NCBI GenBank assembly: GCA_023460855.1
Contig: JAEWOS010000032.1
Span: forward strand, 59,414-123,413
DNA: 64,000 nucleotides
Direction of reading: 5' to 3'
Origin: Bacteroidota bacterium
GTDB taxonomy: Bacteria; Bacteroidota; Bacteroidia; Flavobacteriales; Weeksellaceae
The notes below the pieces were generated by a model. It was not told the origin of the DNA. It ran no database searches and saw nothing but the letters and a program-made list of their open reading frames with translations. Both the position numbers and the translations under genes were made by a program. Numbering within the stretch: the stretch's first letter is position 1; the number at the start of each line of letters is the position of its first letter. Shown one piece after another: positions 33,989 to 43,138 of this stretch.

Positions 33989-35686
33989 CTAAAGTTTGCG
34001 GTTTGTTTTTCTGAGCTTTATACGGACTTTTTGCTCTTCCGGTTTTGAGCTGATAACTTTTAAAAGCGTCGTTTCGAAATGCTTTTTAGCCTGCTGATAT
34101 CTTTTTTGTTCGTAATCATATTTTCCCGATTTATAATGCACAATCCATAAATCCGGGTTCAGGTTTCTGTATTGCTCCAGAAATTCTTCAGAAATCTGTT
34201 TTTTATTTGCAATCGCATCGTCTATTGTTCGGTCCAACTGGCGATATCTTTCATAATTTTGAAATTCCCGGCTGTCCGCAAAAGAATCACGCGGAATGTT
34301 AAATTCTGCTGAAGCAAGAGATTTGACGCTGGTTGTTTCGCTGAAAATCTTTTCTAGATCGTAGCAGACCATTTCTCCGAGCTGATAAGGACTCGTGGAA
34401 ACCCAGACCAACCGTTTTTCCGGGGAAAAAATGACCGCATGATGTGCAAGCAACTGATTGAGTGCTTTTTCATTACCAAAACCAAGTTTCTCATTTCCTG
34501 AACCTTCCCGGTTTCTTAAAATCTCAGCCATTTCTTGCGGATTGAGTTTCGAATGTTCCTGCAACAACTCTGAAATTCGTTCGTAGCGGTAACCGGAATG
34601 GCTTTCTGCTCTCCATTTAGAATTTTTTTTGTCCTTTTGAAAAGCTCCCGATTGAAAATGATTCGTGCAGATCAGGCTTTTTGAATTCGGAACATCATAA
34701 ACCCCAAAATTTCCGGGTGAAATTTCAATGAGTACTGCTTTACGGTCTTCGGCGCTGCCAACCATCAGACTTTCCGAGACAAAAACCTCTCTTTTTTTTG
34801 CAATTTCTACTGCTTCCCCAATATTTTTTGCAAACTGAAGAATTTCTTTGGCAAGCAGCGAAACCGGAGTTTTTGCCGACCACGGAATTCCGGATTTTCC
34901 TGCATTCATCGTTACCGTAAGTCCTTCCCTGTTCATTCCCGAAACCACGCCCGTCATTCCCGGCCATGTAACGTACATGTACGGAATTCCGGTTTCCGGT
35001 TTTACAAATGCGGTAATTTTTTCTTTTGCAAAATCATCACCTGCATAAAAATCGAAATTTCTGCCGATCAGCAGATCTCCGTTCTCACTTTTTTCATCCC
35101 AGACAGCCAGAGAAGAACAGCCTACGAGCATTAAATCCTGCATTGCATGACCGATATCATGAGCGCCGTGCAGATACATACTTCTCAAAAATTTTGGCGC
35201 GATGTAATTGTACTGATCTGATGAATATTGCGAAAGCCCGTATATTTCTGCCTGAAAATCGTTACGAATATGCTGATGCATGTTACGGTTATAATATGCG
35301 AGGAGTTTTCTCAAAAGCCACTGTCTGTTTTTCGACGGGACAAGTTCTGCAACTTTGTCAAAAAAAATATTTTCCTGTTTCTGAATCAGGGTCTGCGCTA
35401 ATGCTCCATTGTTATAACCCAGCTGTAAAGCATTTCCTGTAAGAAACAGCTCCCAGGTTTGCTGTCTGTTACGCTGCAGGAAATTCTGACCGTACACGAA
35501 TGTACTATCATTGATTTTCGTAACACGTGGAATTTCCAACGGATAATCAGCAAGTTCAGGTGTGTGTGAAAGCGAGGCGGAAGTACCACACGAAAAAAAA
35601 CTGTTCAGCAGCAGAAAAAGACAGAAAACAGCTGCAATCTTTGTCCATTTGTTTCCTGCAGAGAAAATTGATGTACTGCGGTTCAT
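33989..35686 (-). CDS. C45-family Ntn-hydrolase lipoprotein
   Basis: From the ATG at 35686 the 565-residue product has a lipoprotein signal (AAVFCLFLLLNSFFSC, cysteine 33). The central domain matches C45 peptidase / acyl-CoA:6-APA acyltransferase-like Ntn hydrolases. Cys190 in LMLVGCSSLAVW is the candidate nucleophile, followed by GDLLIGRNFDFYAGD and VSGMNREGLTVTMNAG. The C-terminus has TPR-like helices (SGKYDYEQKRYQQAKKHFETTLL). Such genes recur in flexirubin loci, where a role in acyl transfer or trimming is plausible. The ATG lies 4 bases after the oxidoreductase stop. A frame running further upstream overlaps that gene and was rejected. Confidence 0.83.
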   Translation of the reverse strand: MNRSTSIFSAGNKWTKIAAVFCLFLLLNSFFSCGTSASLSHTPELADYPLEIPRVTKINDSTFVYGQNFLQRNRQQTWELFLTGNALQLGYNNGALAQTLIQKQENIFFDKVAELVPSKNRQWLLRKLLAYYNRNMHQHIRNDFQAEIYGLSQYSSDQYNYIAPKFLRSMYLHGAHDIGHAMQDLMLVGCSSLAVWDEKSENGDLLIGRNFDFYAGDDFAKEKITAFVKPETGIPYMYVTWPGMTGVVSGMNREGLTVTMNAGKSGIPWSAKTPVSLLAKEILQFAKNIGEAVEIAKKREVFVSESLMVGSAEDRKAVLIEISPGNFGVYDVPNSKSLICTNHFQSGAFQKDKKNSKWRAESHSGYRYERISELLQEHSKLNPQEMAEILRNREGSGNEKLGFGNEKALNQLLAHHAVIFSPEKRLVWVSTSPYQLGEMVCYDLEKIFSETTSVKSLASAEFNIPRDSFADSREFQNYERYRQLDRTIDDAIANKKQISEEFLEQYRNLNPDLWIVHYKSGKYDYEQKRYQQAKKHFETTLLKVISSKPEEQKVRIKLRKTNRKL

Positions 35687-35690
35687 AATT

Positions 35691-37190
35691 TTACATGGTT
35701 TCCATCGGTTCTTCGCCCAGAATTTCGGCGCAGGTTGTAAATGCACCGATCGTAACACCCAGAATTCCGTGCATATTGACGCTTTGTCCCGTGAGAAAAA
35801 GGTTCGGAATTTTCGTTTTCGGCACAAACATCGTCTTCATCGGATTATTGCTGTCCTTCTCGTAACCGTACATTGCACCGCGTTCCGTACTTATATAATC
35901 GCGGTAAGAAAGTGGAGAGGAAGTATAAATCTGCTCGATATTTTCCTTAATTCCGGGTATTTTCTTCTCAATTTCCGCAATCAGCAGCGTTGCACGTTCG
36001 GCTTTAAAATGTTCATAATCTGCTCCTCTGAACGATTTTTCTGCCGCAGTATTTTGGGTTTTTTCCCATTGTTCAACCGCTGAAAAATCCATGTATGCAA
36101 GAACGGTTAAGCTTTCCGCAAAACCCGGACGGTTCCGGTCTTCCGTGGCAGAAAGCATATAAGAGGCGGGCCAGTTTCGATCATTGTTCTCATTATCTGA
36201 AAAAACATCTTCCGGTGATTTACTGTGGAACATATTGTAATTGAAATAGTTCACGCTTTCCGGTTTCAAAACCAGGTAAACGCTGAAGCAGGAAATACCG
36301 GGCTTCAGCTGCTGAACACGCGAGACGAGCGCTTTCGAAAATCTGTTTTTACCGAATAGTTCTACCGTTGCTTTAATATCGATATTGGAAATGATTTTAT
36401 CCGCCGAATATTTCCTGCCTGAAGCTGTTGTTACCGATTCTGCAAGTCCGTCATCTGAATAAGAGACGCTCTCAACTCTGGACCGCCTGTGAATTTCACC
36501 GCCATTTTTCCGCAGTTCTTTCACGAGAAGTTTAGCAATGCGGCTGCCGCCTTCCACACAATTGTAAGCGCTTCTGATATAAGAATTAACTGTTAGGGCA
36601 TGAACGAAAAGCGGCGTATTTTTCGTTGCGGCATACAGAAATCCGGAACCGCATAAAACAGCCTGCAATTTTCGGTTTGCAGTAATTTTCGTAATAAAAT
36701 CCCAGGTATTTTCGTAGAGCAAATCCTCATTGTAAATTTGGTTTTTTCCGACATTATATCGGGGAAAATTTTCGCACATCCGCTGAATATCCAGAACATA
36801 TCTTTCAAGATTTTCTTTTTCAGCCGGAAATAACACGGCCAGATCTTCTACAAATTTTTCATAACCCTGTGAATGCGGATAGCTGTTTTCGTCGCCGTCA
36901 AAAGAAATACGGTCGAATCCGGATTCGGACATTTTGCTGATTTTCAGGTTTTGCATAATTCCCAAAAAATCGAAATACCGGTAAAGATTCTGCCCGGGTT
37001 CAAGTCCGCCAAGATAATGCACACCGGTGTCAAAAATCCGTCTGTTCCGCGAAAAAGTCTGCAGATTACCACCAAACTGATTGTTTTTTTCCAGCACGCA
37101 GACCTTCAAGCCTTTTTTTGCCAGAATTACAGCCGAAACCAGACCTCCCAATCCGCTCCCGATAATCAGTATGTCGAATTTTTTCTGCAC
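35691..37190 (-). CDS. Phytoene-desaturase-like NAD(P)/FAD oxidoreductase
   Basis: This 499-residue flavoprotein has the N-terminal dinucleotide motif LIIGSGLGGLVSAVILAKKG with VLEKNNQFGG (residues 7-44), and late FAD contacts GQSVNMHGILGVTIGAF. The architecture is that of phytoene desaturase or all-trans-retinol saturase relatives. A gene of this class is regularly found in flexirubin clusters and could set the oxidation state of the polyene. It is the second gene of the minus-strand unit: it starts 42 bases after the cupin stop and ends 4 bases before the C45 hydrolase ATG. Confidence 0.87.
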   Translation of the reverse strand: MQKKFDILIIGSGLGGLVSAVILAKKGLKVCVLEKNNQFGGNLQTFSRNRRIFDTGVHYLGGLEPGQNLYRYFDFLGIMQNLKISKMSESGFDRISFDGDENSYPHSQGYEKFVEDLAVLFPAEKENLERYVLDIQRMCENFPRYNVGKNQIYNEDLLYENTWDFITKITANRKLQAVLCGSGFLYAATKNTPLFVHALTVNSYIRSAYNCVEGGSRIAKLLVKELRKNGGEIHRRSRVESVSYSDDGLAESVTTASGRKYSADKIISNIDIKATVELFGKNRFSKALVSRVQQLKPGISCFSVYLVLKPESVNYFNYNMFHSKSPEDVFSDNENNDRNWPASYMLSATEDRNRPGFAESLTVLAYMDFSAVEQWEKTQNTAAEKSFRGADYEHFKAERATLLIAEIEKKIPGIKENIEQIYTSSPLSYRDYISTERGAMYGYEKDSNNPMKTMFVPKTKIPNLFLTGQSVNMHGILGVTIGAFTTCAEILGEEPMETM

Positions 37191-37232
37191 GCGAATTTTT
37201 GAATTGAGAAACCGGTATAGAACCGGTTTTCA

Positions 37233-38117
37233 TTACAATCTTGGCCTTCCTTTTCTCAGTGCGTGGTTCGCACGCTGTACTGCCATATTTTCCTTCCAGT
37301 CCATATATTTTTTCTTCAGCCTGCGTTTCATGAAATTATCGAAACTGCGCTGAACCGTTAGGTTCCACATAGAACGTGTCTTTACCGACCAGGATTTATC
37401 CCATGCTCTCAGCGAGATCGAAAAACTTCCGTCCAGATATTTCATCCAGTGCCACCATCCTGTAGGCATAAAAAGGGTATCGCCGTGTTCCAGGTAACAT
37501 TCGATTCCGCGAACACCATCTAGTGCGGGAAATTTCTCAAAATCCGGATCAGAAATTTTGTAATCCTCCAGTGCGTACGTTGCAAAAGGCATTTTATACA
37601 GCCTTTCTTTCCACCTGTAATCAAAAAGCAGAATTCTTTTCCTGCCGTTGAAATGCGTGTGAAAAATATGCGCCATGTCGATATCGTAATGCAGAAAGGT
37701 TTCGGAGCCTTTGCCGCCAAAAAACATATTTGGGTATTTATCGAGAAAACCTCCCATCAAATCTTTTGGAAAAATATAGTCTTCAAGAAGTTTGGGAGCA
37801 TGTTTCATCGGATCAAACAGAAAAATTCTGAGATCCGTAGGTTCTTTGCTGATCAGGTCGATGTATTCACCGAACGGCATTTTGGTGGTTGCAGCATTGA
37901 TTGGCGCTTCCGGATCTGCCTTGGAAGAATCATACAGAGGAACTTCTATATTTCCTACGACAGACTTCATATAATCCAGCGTCCATTTATGATAGGCAGG
38001 CCATTTTCTGGCCATATTCCTGATGACCACAGGTTTGCGCGGCTTCAGATATTTTTCGTAAAATTCTTCACGGCTGATGTCATCAACTACATCAATCGGA
38101 TTAAGGATCAGGCCCAT
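37233..38117 (-). CDS. JmjC/cupin-like dioxygenase domain protein
   Basis: This 294-residue cytoplasmic protein has a JmjC-like cupin. The Fe(II) facial triad appears intact: H143 and D145 in FLHYDIDMAH, and H223 in PTGWWHWM. The opening KPVVIRNMARKWPAY and the RILLFDYRW strand, with a basic residue for 2-oxoglutarate, fit the family. The C-terminus is strongly basic (KRRLKKKYMDWK). Hydroxylation of a protein or small molecule is expected; the substrate is unknown. It is the first gene of the minus-strand unit with the oxidoreductase and C45 hydrolase, preceded by a -7 box at 38138-38145. Confidence 0.83.
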   Translation of the reverse strand: MGLILNPIDVVDDISREEFYEKYLKPRKPVVIRNMARKWPAYHKWTLDYMKSVVGNIEVPLYDSSKADPEAPINAATTKMPFGEYIDLISKEPTDLRIFLFDPMKHAPKLLEDYIFPKDLMGGFLDKYPNMFFGGKGSETFLHYDIDMAHIFHTHFNGRKRILLFDYRWKERLYKMPFATYALEDYKISDPDFEKFPALDGVRGIECYLEHGDTLFMPTGWWHWMKYLDGSFSISLRAWDKSWSVKTRSMWNLTVQRSFDNFMKRRLKKKYMDWKENMAVQRANHALRKGRPRL

Positions 38118-38124
38118 GATATGC

Positions 38125-38145
38125 CAAAATTAGACAGCAAAAATA
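38125..38145 (-). promoter_or_regulatory. Two candidate -7 boxes of the cupin-oxidoreductase-C45 unit
   Basis: On the minus strand TATTTTTG (38138-38145) and TAATTTTG (38125-38132) both match TAnnTTTG. The first would give a leader of about 15 bases to the ATG at 38117 and is preferred. Confidence 0.5.
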
Positions 38146-38234
38146 CTAAAAACGCCGCCATTTATAATCTGAATATTACGCCGGTGTAACATACGGTCAA
38201 TTACGATTACTAATGTAGTCAAAAGTATCACTCC

Positions 38235-40898
38235 ATGAAAGCAAAATTTTCACTGCTTTTCCTTTTTCTCGCGACATTATACTGGGCACAAAGCTCCATA
38301 AGCGGAACTGTAAAGAACTCCGAAGGAGAAACTGTGCCGAGCGCAAGCGTAACTATTGAAGAGCCGGGCAGCGATGCCATCATTGCGTATGGAATCACCA
38401 ACGCGAAAGGCGAGTATAAAATTACATTTAACTCTGCGCAGAGCAATGTGGATGTAAAAATCAAGGCTTTCAACCACCGTCAGTTGACGAAACAGATCGA
38501 AAACAGAACACAGAATCTGAATTTCACGATAGAAACCGAAGCAACTGTTATCGAGGAAGTAAAACTGAAGACACGTCTGATTACAAAAAAAGGCGACACA
38601 ATTACATACGACCTGAAATCCTTTGAAACCAAGAACGACCGTGTACTTGCAGATGTGCTGAAAAAAATGCCGGGTATAGAAGTAAATCCCGACGGTTCAA
38701 TTCTTTACCAAGGACAGCCGTTGTCAAAATTTTATGTGAACGGAAAGGATTTGATGGAAGGCGGATATGGCGTTGTGAACAATTCCCTGCCAAAAGACGC
38801 GGTACAAAAAGTGGAAGTACTTGAAAATCACCAGCCTGTAAAAATTCTTCAGGACAAAGTTCCGAGTGATCAGGCTGCAATCAACATCAAACTGAAGAAC
38901 AAAGTAACGATGACCGGCCGCGGCGAAGTGGGAACCGGCTTTGCAGATCCATGGCTTTGGAACCTGAAACTGACGCCGATGTTTTTCGGGCAGAAAAATC
39001 AGTGGGTGGTCAATTATAAAACGAATAATGTCGGAGAAACGGTAGAAAATGAAGCCAGTATCTTTGGTATGGGTAACCGCTGGGAAGGACGCCGCAGCAA
39101 TGCCTCGCAGAATATCTGGACAGGTGTGGAAATGGCCGCAACACCGAATCTTCCGGAAAAAAGATGGCTGATGAACAATGTGCATTTTCTATCTGCAAAT
39201 GTGCTGACCAATCCTTTTGAGAATAAAGAATGGGAACTGAAAGCGGCCGGAACCTACGTGAATAACGCAGTGGAAAGAGAATCCTACCAGGAAACTTACG
39301 ATAAACAGCTGAATATTTCCAGGAACTGGAGCATTTTTAACAGACTGTACACCAACAGAGCGAAAGGGGAATTAACTTTTACGAAAAATGCAAAGCAGGG
39401 ATTTTTTAAGAACGTGACCACTTTCAATCAGTTCTGGAATGCCAACCGCGCTGAAGTAGACCGCCGTTCCAATATCAATCAGTTTGCTGCGCAGGGTGTG
39501 GAATTACCGTCGACTTCTTTCCAAAACTCATTGAGTACTATTATTCCGCTGAAATCCAAAATGCTGAATGTGATGTCGTACATTAGTTATCAGGATGACA
39601 AACAGTCGATGGACGTAAGACCGGGCGATTATATTTTCTACCCTGTTTCTCCTTTCGCAGGAACGAGTGTGGTTAATCAGTATCTGCGAAATAAAACTTT
39701 TGAAGCAAACCACTCCGCAACCATCGGATTCACGCATAAATTCTGGACATTTACCCCGGAGGTCGGGTTCAATTACGCTTCTTCTGATCTGGAAAGCATC
39801 GTTACCGGAGAAAATGGAGCAGGCTTCGTGGATTACGGAAGTATTTTCGCTAATGATCTGAAATATTCGAGAGCCGTTCCTTATGCAGGTCTCGGAATTA
39901 ATTATAAATCGGACCGCTGGATCGTCGGAATTCAGGCTCCGGTAAATTTCAACATCATCAATGCCGAAGATCCGGCAAGAAATGTAGACAAGCATTTTAC
40001 GAAAACAACTTTTGAACCTTCCGGTTTTATACAGTATCAGTTTGCCTCTTTCTGGAAAGCAATGCTCACCGGAAGTATGAATTACGGTTTCGCTGAAATC
40101 AATGATACTTATGCGGGATTTATCATCAGCAACCCTTCGTCATTGCAGGCAATGCAGTTCGATAACCCAATCATGGAAACGCTGAACAGAAGAATCGGTT
40201 CCCGAATTGAATACCGAAATCCGCTGAATAACTTATTTTTCAATGTAAATTACAGCTACAGCAACAGCTTACGTAATCTATTGCCTTCCTTCAGCATCAA
40301 TGCGGCAGGATTTGCATCCACCACGTATATTCTTCGTGACAATTCAGTGCGTTCTCATTCACAGTCGGCTGATATCGGCAAGTATTTCCCGAAATTTAAA
40401 TCCAATCTGTCTGTAAGTTTCAGAAACAGCAATTCGGAATCAGAAAATTTCAGAAACGACGAACTTTTCCTGAACAAAAACTCCACCCAAAATTTAAGCG
40501 GTAAATTTAATAACGCTTATTTCAGCTGGATGACGCTGGATTACAATTTCACGCTGGGATGGAGTAAAAACACCAGCAGTTTGTTTTCGTCCCAAAACAG
40601 CAGTTTTACGCACAGTTTTGCAGCAACGGTGTTTCCGGTGGAAAACCATTCCATTGCGCTGAACTGGGATCAGATGAACTTTCAGCAGGCAGGAAATAAT
40701 TTCAGAAATGGTTTTTATGATCTTACTTATCAGTACGCATGGACTGCTAAGAAGGTAGATTTTGAACTGAAGTGGCTCAATATTGCCAACAAAAAAGTAT
40801 TTGAAAGAATTACTGATGACGCTTCAGAATACAGCCTGCAAAGAATACAGATTCGTCCAAGCCAGGTGATGTTTACGGTAAAGTTTAACTTTAAATAA
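38235..40898 (+). CDS. TonB-dependent-receptor-like outer membrane protein with CarboxypepD-reg domain
   Basis: This 887-residue protein has a signal peptide (MKAKFSLLFLFLATLYWAQ), then a carboxypeptidase-regulatory-like domain (residues 20-105: SSISGTVKNSEGETVPSASVTI, ITNAKGEYKITF). A plug-like domain follows (VLKKMPGIEVNPDGSILYQGQ, VEVLENHQPVKILQ), and then about 650 residues of beta-barrel ending in MFTVKFNFK. The barrel is of the outer-membrane receptor family common in Bacteroidota. The C-terminal phenylalanine region is intact. The substrate is not evident. A GLPGLI protein, a frequent companion of this receptor type, is encoded at 42150-43019, with an opposite-strand lipoprotein gene between them. 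Confidence 0.88.
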   Translation: MKAKFSLLFLFLATLYWAQSSISGTVKNSEGETVPSASVTIEEPGSDAIIAYGITNAKGEYKITFNSAQSNVDVKIKAFNHRQLTKQIENRTQNLNFTIETEATVIEEVKLKTRLITKKGDTITYDLKSFETKNDRVLADVLKKMPGIEVNPDGSILYQGQPLSKFYVNGKDLMEGGYGVVNNSLPKDAVQKVEVLENHQPVKILQDKVPSDQAAINIKLKNKVTMTGRGEVGTGFADPWLWNLKLTPMFFGQKNQWVVNYKTNNVGETVENEASIFGMGNRWEGRRSNASQNIWTGVEMAATPNLPEKRWLMNNVHFLSANVLTNPFENKEWELKAAGTYVNNAVERESYQETYDKQLNISRNWSIFNRLYTNRAKGELTFTKNAKQGFFKNVTTFNQFWNANRAEVDRRSNINQFAAQGVELPSTSFQNSLSTIIPLKSKMLNVMSYISYQDDKQSMDVRPGDYIFYPVSPFAGTSVVNQYLRNKTFEANHSATIGFTHKFWTFTPEVGFNYASSDLESIVTGENGAGFVDYGSIFANDLKYSRAVPYAGLGINYKSDRWIVGIQAPVNFNIINAEDPARNVDKHFTKTTFEPSGFIQYQFASFWKAMLTGSMNYGFAEINDTYAGFIISNPSSLQAMQFDNPIMETLNRRIGSRIEYRNPLNNLFFNVNYSYSNSLRNLLPSFSINAAGFASTTYILRDNSVRSHSQSADIGKYFPKFKSNLSVSFRNSNSESENFRNDELFLNKNSTQNLSGKFNNAYFSWMTLDYNFTLGWSKNTSSLFSSQNSSFTHSFAATVFPVENHSIALNWDQMNFQQAGNNFRNGFYDLTYQYAWTAKKVDFELKWLNIANKKVFERITDDASEYSLQRIQIRPSQVMFTVKFNFK

Positions 40899-40921
40899 AC
40901 CTTCGGTTTAATACATAAAAA

Positions 40922-40951
40922 AAGCCTGGAAGCAGCAGTTCTTCCAGGCTT
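40922..40951. terminator. Bidirectional intrinsic terminator
   Basis: AAGCCTGGAAG (40922-40932) pairs perfectly with CTTCCAGGCTT (40941-40951) around an 8-base loop. A-rich and T-rich flanks make it work for both the receptor gene and the convergent Fn3 lipoprotein gene. Confidence 0.85.
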
Positions 40952-40969
40952 CTTCTTATAGTTTGTTAA

Positions 40970-41905
40970 TTAAAAAAGATACGGGCCGGCCCACGAACTT
41001 ACAGAACCGTCCGCACATTTAGACCTAACATAAAAACCAACCCAGTTGCAGAACATATTGCCAAATGCCATTGATGTTGACGATGTCGTATGATGAATTG
41101 AGCCAGGCTGCGCATTGGCATTCTGAATAAGAGAAACTTCATAGCTTACCGGTGAACCGTAAGAACTCCAGGAAAAACCTCTGGTAGCCGAACCGTTATT
41201 ACAGCTACCAGATATCAGATAACTGTGCAAATTAAAAGGTTTAGGACAGGTAGGTGTGGCTGTGTAGGTATATTTTTTGAAAGTATTGGAATCATTGGTT
41301 GCACAATACGTTTTCACATAGAAATCATAAACCTGATTGGTTGTCAGATTGCCGATTTGCAGCGAATTCGCATAGTTGCTTGCATCCATTTTTGTACCGG
41401 TACCCAAAACAAATCCTGCAGGTCCGTACTCAACTGCATGATATTTGAAACTGCTGCCGCTGTACGTAAATACAATGGTCATGTTAGTAGCATCAAACTG
41501 ATAAAATTCTGCAGTAGTACTCCCGTTGCACTGCGAAGGCTGAGTAGTTACACTGCTAAGCTTGTAGGGTGCACTGCTTTGTGTGCTGCTGCAGATGGAT
41601 GTTATCAAAATATCGTAGGTGGTAGAAGGATTTAAATCTTTTAACTCGACGTACGAGCTGGAAGTAACGACTGCCTTACCCGTTCCTGACATGAATCCTG
41701 AGGGTCCGTATTCCACGCGGTAAGAATTTGCACCAGTTGCACTTTGAAAATTAACAGCAATTGTCGATGGAAACACCTCGAAAGAAACGTTGCTAACCTG
41801 CCCGCAATTGCTGCCGGAACCGTTGCCTGATTCACCATCCCTGCCACAACCAGCCAGCATTAATAGGCACAGCATAAAAAAAATCTGTAGTGTTTTTTTG
41901 TTCAT
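40970..41905 (-). CDS. Lipoprotein with fibronectin type III-like repeats
   Basis: This 311-residue lipoprotein has its lipid cysteine at residue 20 (CLLMLAGC) and a Ser/Gly/Asn spacer that may export it to the cell surface. Three Fn3-like units follow. The first two share SYRVEYGPSGFMSGTG and HAVEYGPAGFVLGTG with a Y-x-V/F-x-I/V pattern (TTYDILITSICSS, QVYDFYVKTYCAT). The third is more divergent and ends SSWAGPYLF. Cysteines at the end of each unit could form disulfides. No type IX C-terminal signal is visible. It lies between the receptor and GLPGLI genes on the opposite strand. Confidence 0.78.
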   Translation of the reverse strand: MNKKTLQIFFMLCLLMLAGCGRDGESGNGSGSNCGQVSNVSFEVFPSTIAVNFQSATGANSYRVEYGPSGFMSGTGKAVVTSSSYVELKDLNPSTTYDILITSICSSTQSSAPYKLSSVTTQPSQCNGSTTAEFYQFDATNMTIVFTYSGSSFKYHAVEYGPAGFVLGTGTKMDASNYANSLQIGNLTTNQVYDFYVKTYCATNDSNTFKKYTYTATPTCPKPFNLHSYLISGSCNNGSATRGFSWSSYGSPVSYEVSLIQNANAQPGSIHHTTSSTSMAFGNMFCNWVGFYVRSKCADGSVSSWAGPYLF

Positions 41906-41922
41906 ATTAAAAAATTAGGGCA

Positions 41923-41930
41923 CAAAATTA
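41923..41930 (-). promoter_or_regulatory. -7 box of the Fn3 lipoprotein gene
   Basis: TAATTTTG on the minus strand fits TAnnTTTG and lies 17 bases ahead of the ATG at 41905, giving a very short leader. Confidence 0.45.
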
Positions 41931-41970
41931 ATTTTTTTTCAGCACATTAACTCCATGCTTTGTAATTATC

Positions 41971-41991
41971 GCAAACAGGACAGCTGTTTGC
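41971..41991. promoter_or_regulatory. Perfect inverted repeat in the 244-base spacer
   Basis: GCAAACAG (41971-41978) is perfectly complementary to CTGTTTGC (41984-41991) with a 5-base loop. No T-run follows on either strand, so it is more likely a protein site or RNA hairpin than a terminator. Apart from this and the -7 box, the 244-base gap between the Fn3 lipoprotein and GLPGLI genes shows nothing recognisable. Confidence 0.35.
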
Positions 41992-42149
41992 CTGGAAATA
42001 TTAAATAACCTGTACATAGTCATTACAATAAGGTCCGCCAAATCGGACGCGTCCAAAGAAAATTTGAAATTTTTCAAAAAATTCTGTTACGAATTGAAAC
42101 TAATGCATACTAATTGCTTAAAGAGCAAACGATAAAAAATCAGAAAAAA

Positions 42150-43019
42150 ATGAAAAAATACATTTCGCTTTTCGCTTTGGTCATCACCGTGATGTTCAGT
42201 GCGCAGCAAACTGCAAACAGATTCTTTTACGAACTTACCTTCAAGCCGAAAAAAGATTCTGCAAGACTCGATAAAGTAATGACGGTTCTCGACATTACGA
42301 AAGACAAATCAATCTATCAGGACTTCACAATTCCGGCGCAGGATTCTCTGCTTCAGGCAGAAATGGAAGCCATGCAGAAGGCCGGCGTTTACAGGGATAT
42401 TTCCAAATCTGTGAAGATGCCGAAGTTCGGCCATAAAATCACCAAAAAATATCCGGAAATGAATGTGACCTTATCTGAAATGATCAGCATGAAATGGCTT
42501 GGATATGAGGATAAAACCAAAATGGACTGGAAAATACAGCCTGAAAAAACGAAAATCGGGGAATATAATGCACAGAAAGCTACAACGGAGTTCGGAGGCA
42601 GACAGTGGACTGCATGGTTTTCGCCAGATATACCGCTTCAGGACGGGCCTTACAAATTTCACGGACTTCCCGGCCTGATTGTTAAAGTGGAAGATACGGG
42701 CAACAACTACAGCTGGACGCTGAAAGGCAACAAAAAAGTAGAAAATTATCAGGAGAAATCATTCATGGAGCGTAATCCGCAGTACGGCATGCAAACCAGT
42801 ACCGTGGTTGTGGACCGTGCTAAATTCGAAAAAGCCTATAATAATTTTAAAGCCGATCCGCTTGGCGAAATGAGACCTTATATGACGCCGGAACTGATGA
42901 ACCGCAAAATGCCGGGCAGCGAAAAAACAGTTGGTGAACTGGTAAAAGACCAGGAAAAAATGCTCAATACTTATTTTAATGCCAATAACAACCCAATAGA
43001 ACTGGCTGCAAAAAAATAG
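42150..43019 (+). CDS. GLPGLI family protein
   Basis: This 289-residue secreted protein has a signal peptide (MKKYISLFALVITVMFSAQ). The family-naming motif is literal in FHGLPGLIVKV near residue 175. It is preceded by WTAWFSPDIPLQDGPYKF, which corresponds to the W-[FY]-[ST]-x-x-I-P-x-x-x-G-P stretch of the family. The function of GLPGLI proteins is unknown; many are encoded beside TonB-linked receptors, as here. The ATG at 42150 was chosen because the signal peptide begins there; an upstream in-frame TTG at 42114 adds only polar residues. A strong terminator follows. Confidence 0.9.
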   Translation: MKKYISLFALVITVMFSAQQTANRFFYELTFKPKKDSARLDKVMTVLDITKDKSIYQDFTIPAQDSLLQAEMEAMQKAGVYRDISKSVKMPKFGHKITKKYPEMNVTLSEMISMKWLGYEDKTKMDWKIQPEKTKIGEYNAQKATTEFGGRQWTAWFSPDIPLQDGPYKFHGLPGLIVKVEDTGNNYSWTLKGNKKVENYQEKSFMERNPQYGMQTSTVVVDRAKFEKAYNNFKADPLGEMRPYMTPELMNRKMPGSEKTVGELVKDQEKMLNTYFNANNNPIELAAKK

Positions 43020-43056
43020 AACGCAAAAAGATACTGCATCTTAAATTTTTCAATAG

Positions 43057-43088
43057 AAAATCCTGTTCTTTTACAGGATTTTTCTTTA
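43057..43088 (+). terminator. Intrinsic terminator after the GLPGLI gene
   Basis: AAAATCCTGT (43057-43066) pairs perfectly with ACAGGATTTT (43073-43082) around TCTTTT, followed by TCTTT. It separates the GLPGLI gene from the feo operon. Confidence 0.85.
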
Positions 43089-43138
43089 ATTATGAGTCTT
43101 ATCATCCTGCGCCTTATTTAGATTTATTTTAAATAATG

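Noticed and set aside
35687..35827. An upstream extension of the C45 hydrolase to 35827
   Set aside because: It overlaps the oxidoreductase gene and places 47 polar residues before the lipoprotein signal, so the ATG at 35686 was used.
40970..41905. Type IX secretion sorting domain on the Fn3 lipoprotein
   Set aside because: The C-terminus ends SSWAGPYLF without the conserved Lys and Gly pattern of type A or B sorting domains, and the N-terminal lipobox explains its export.
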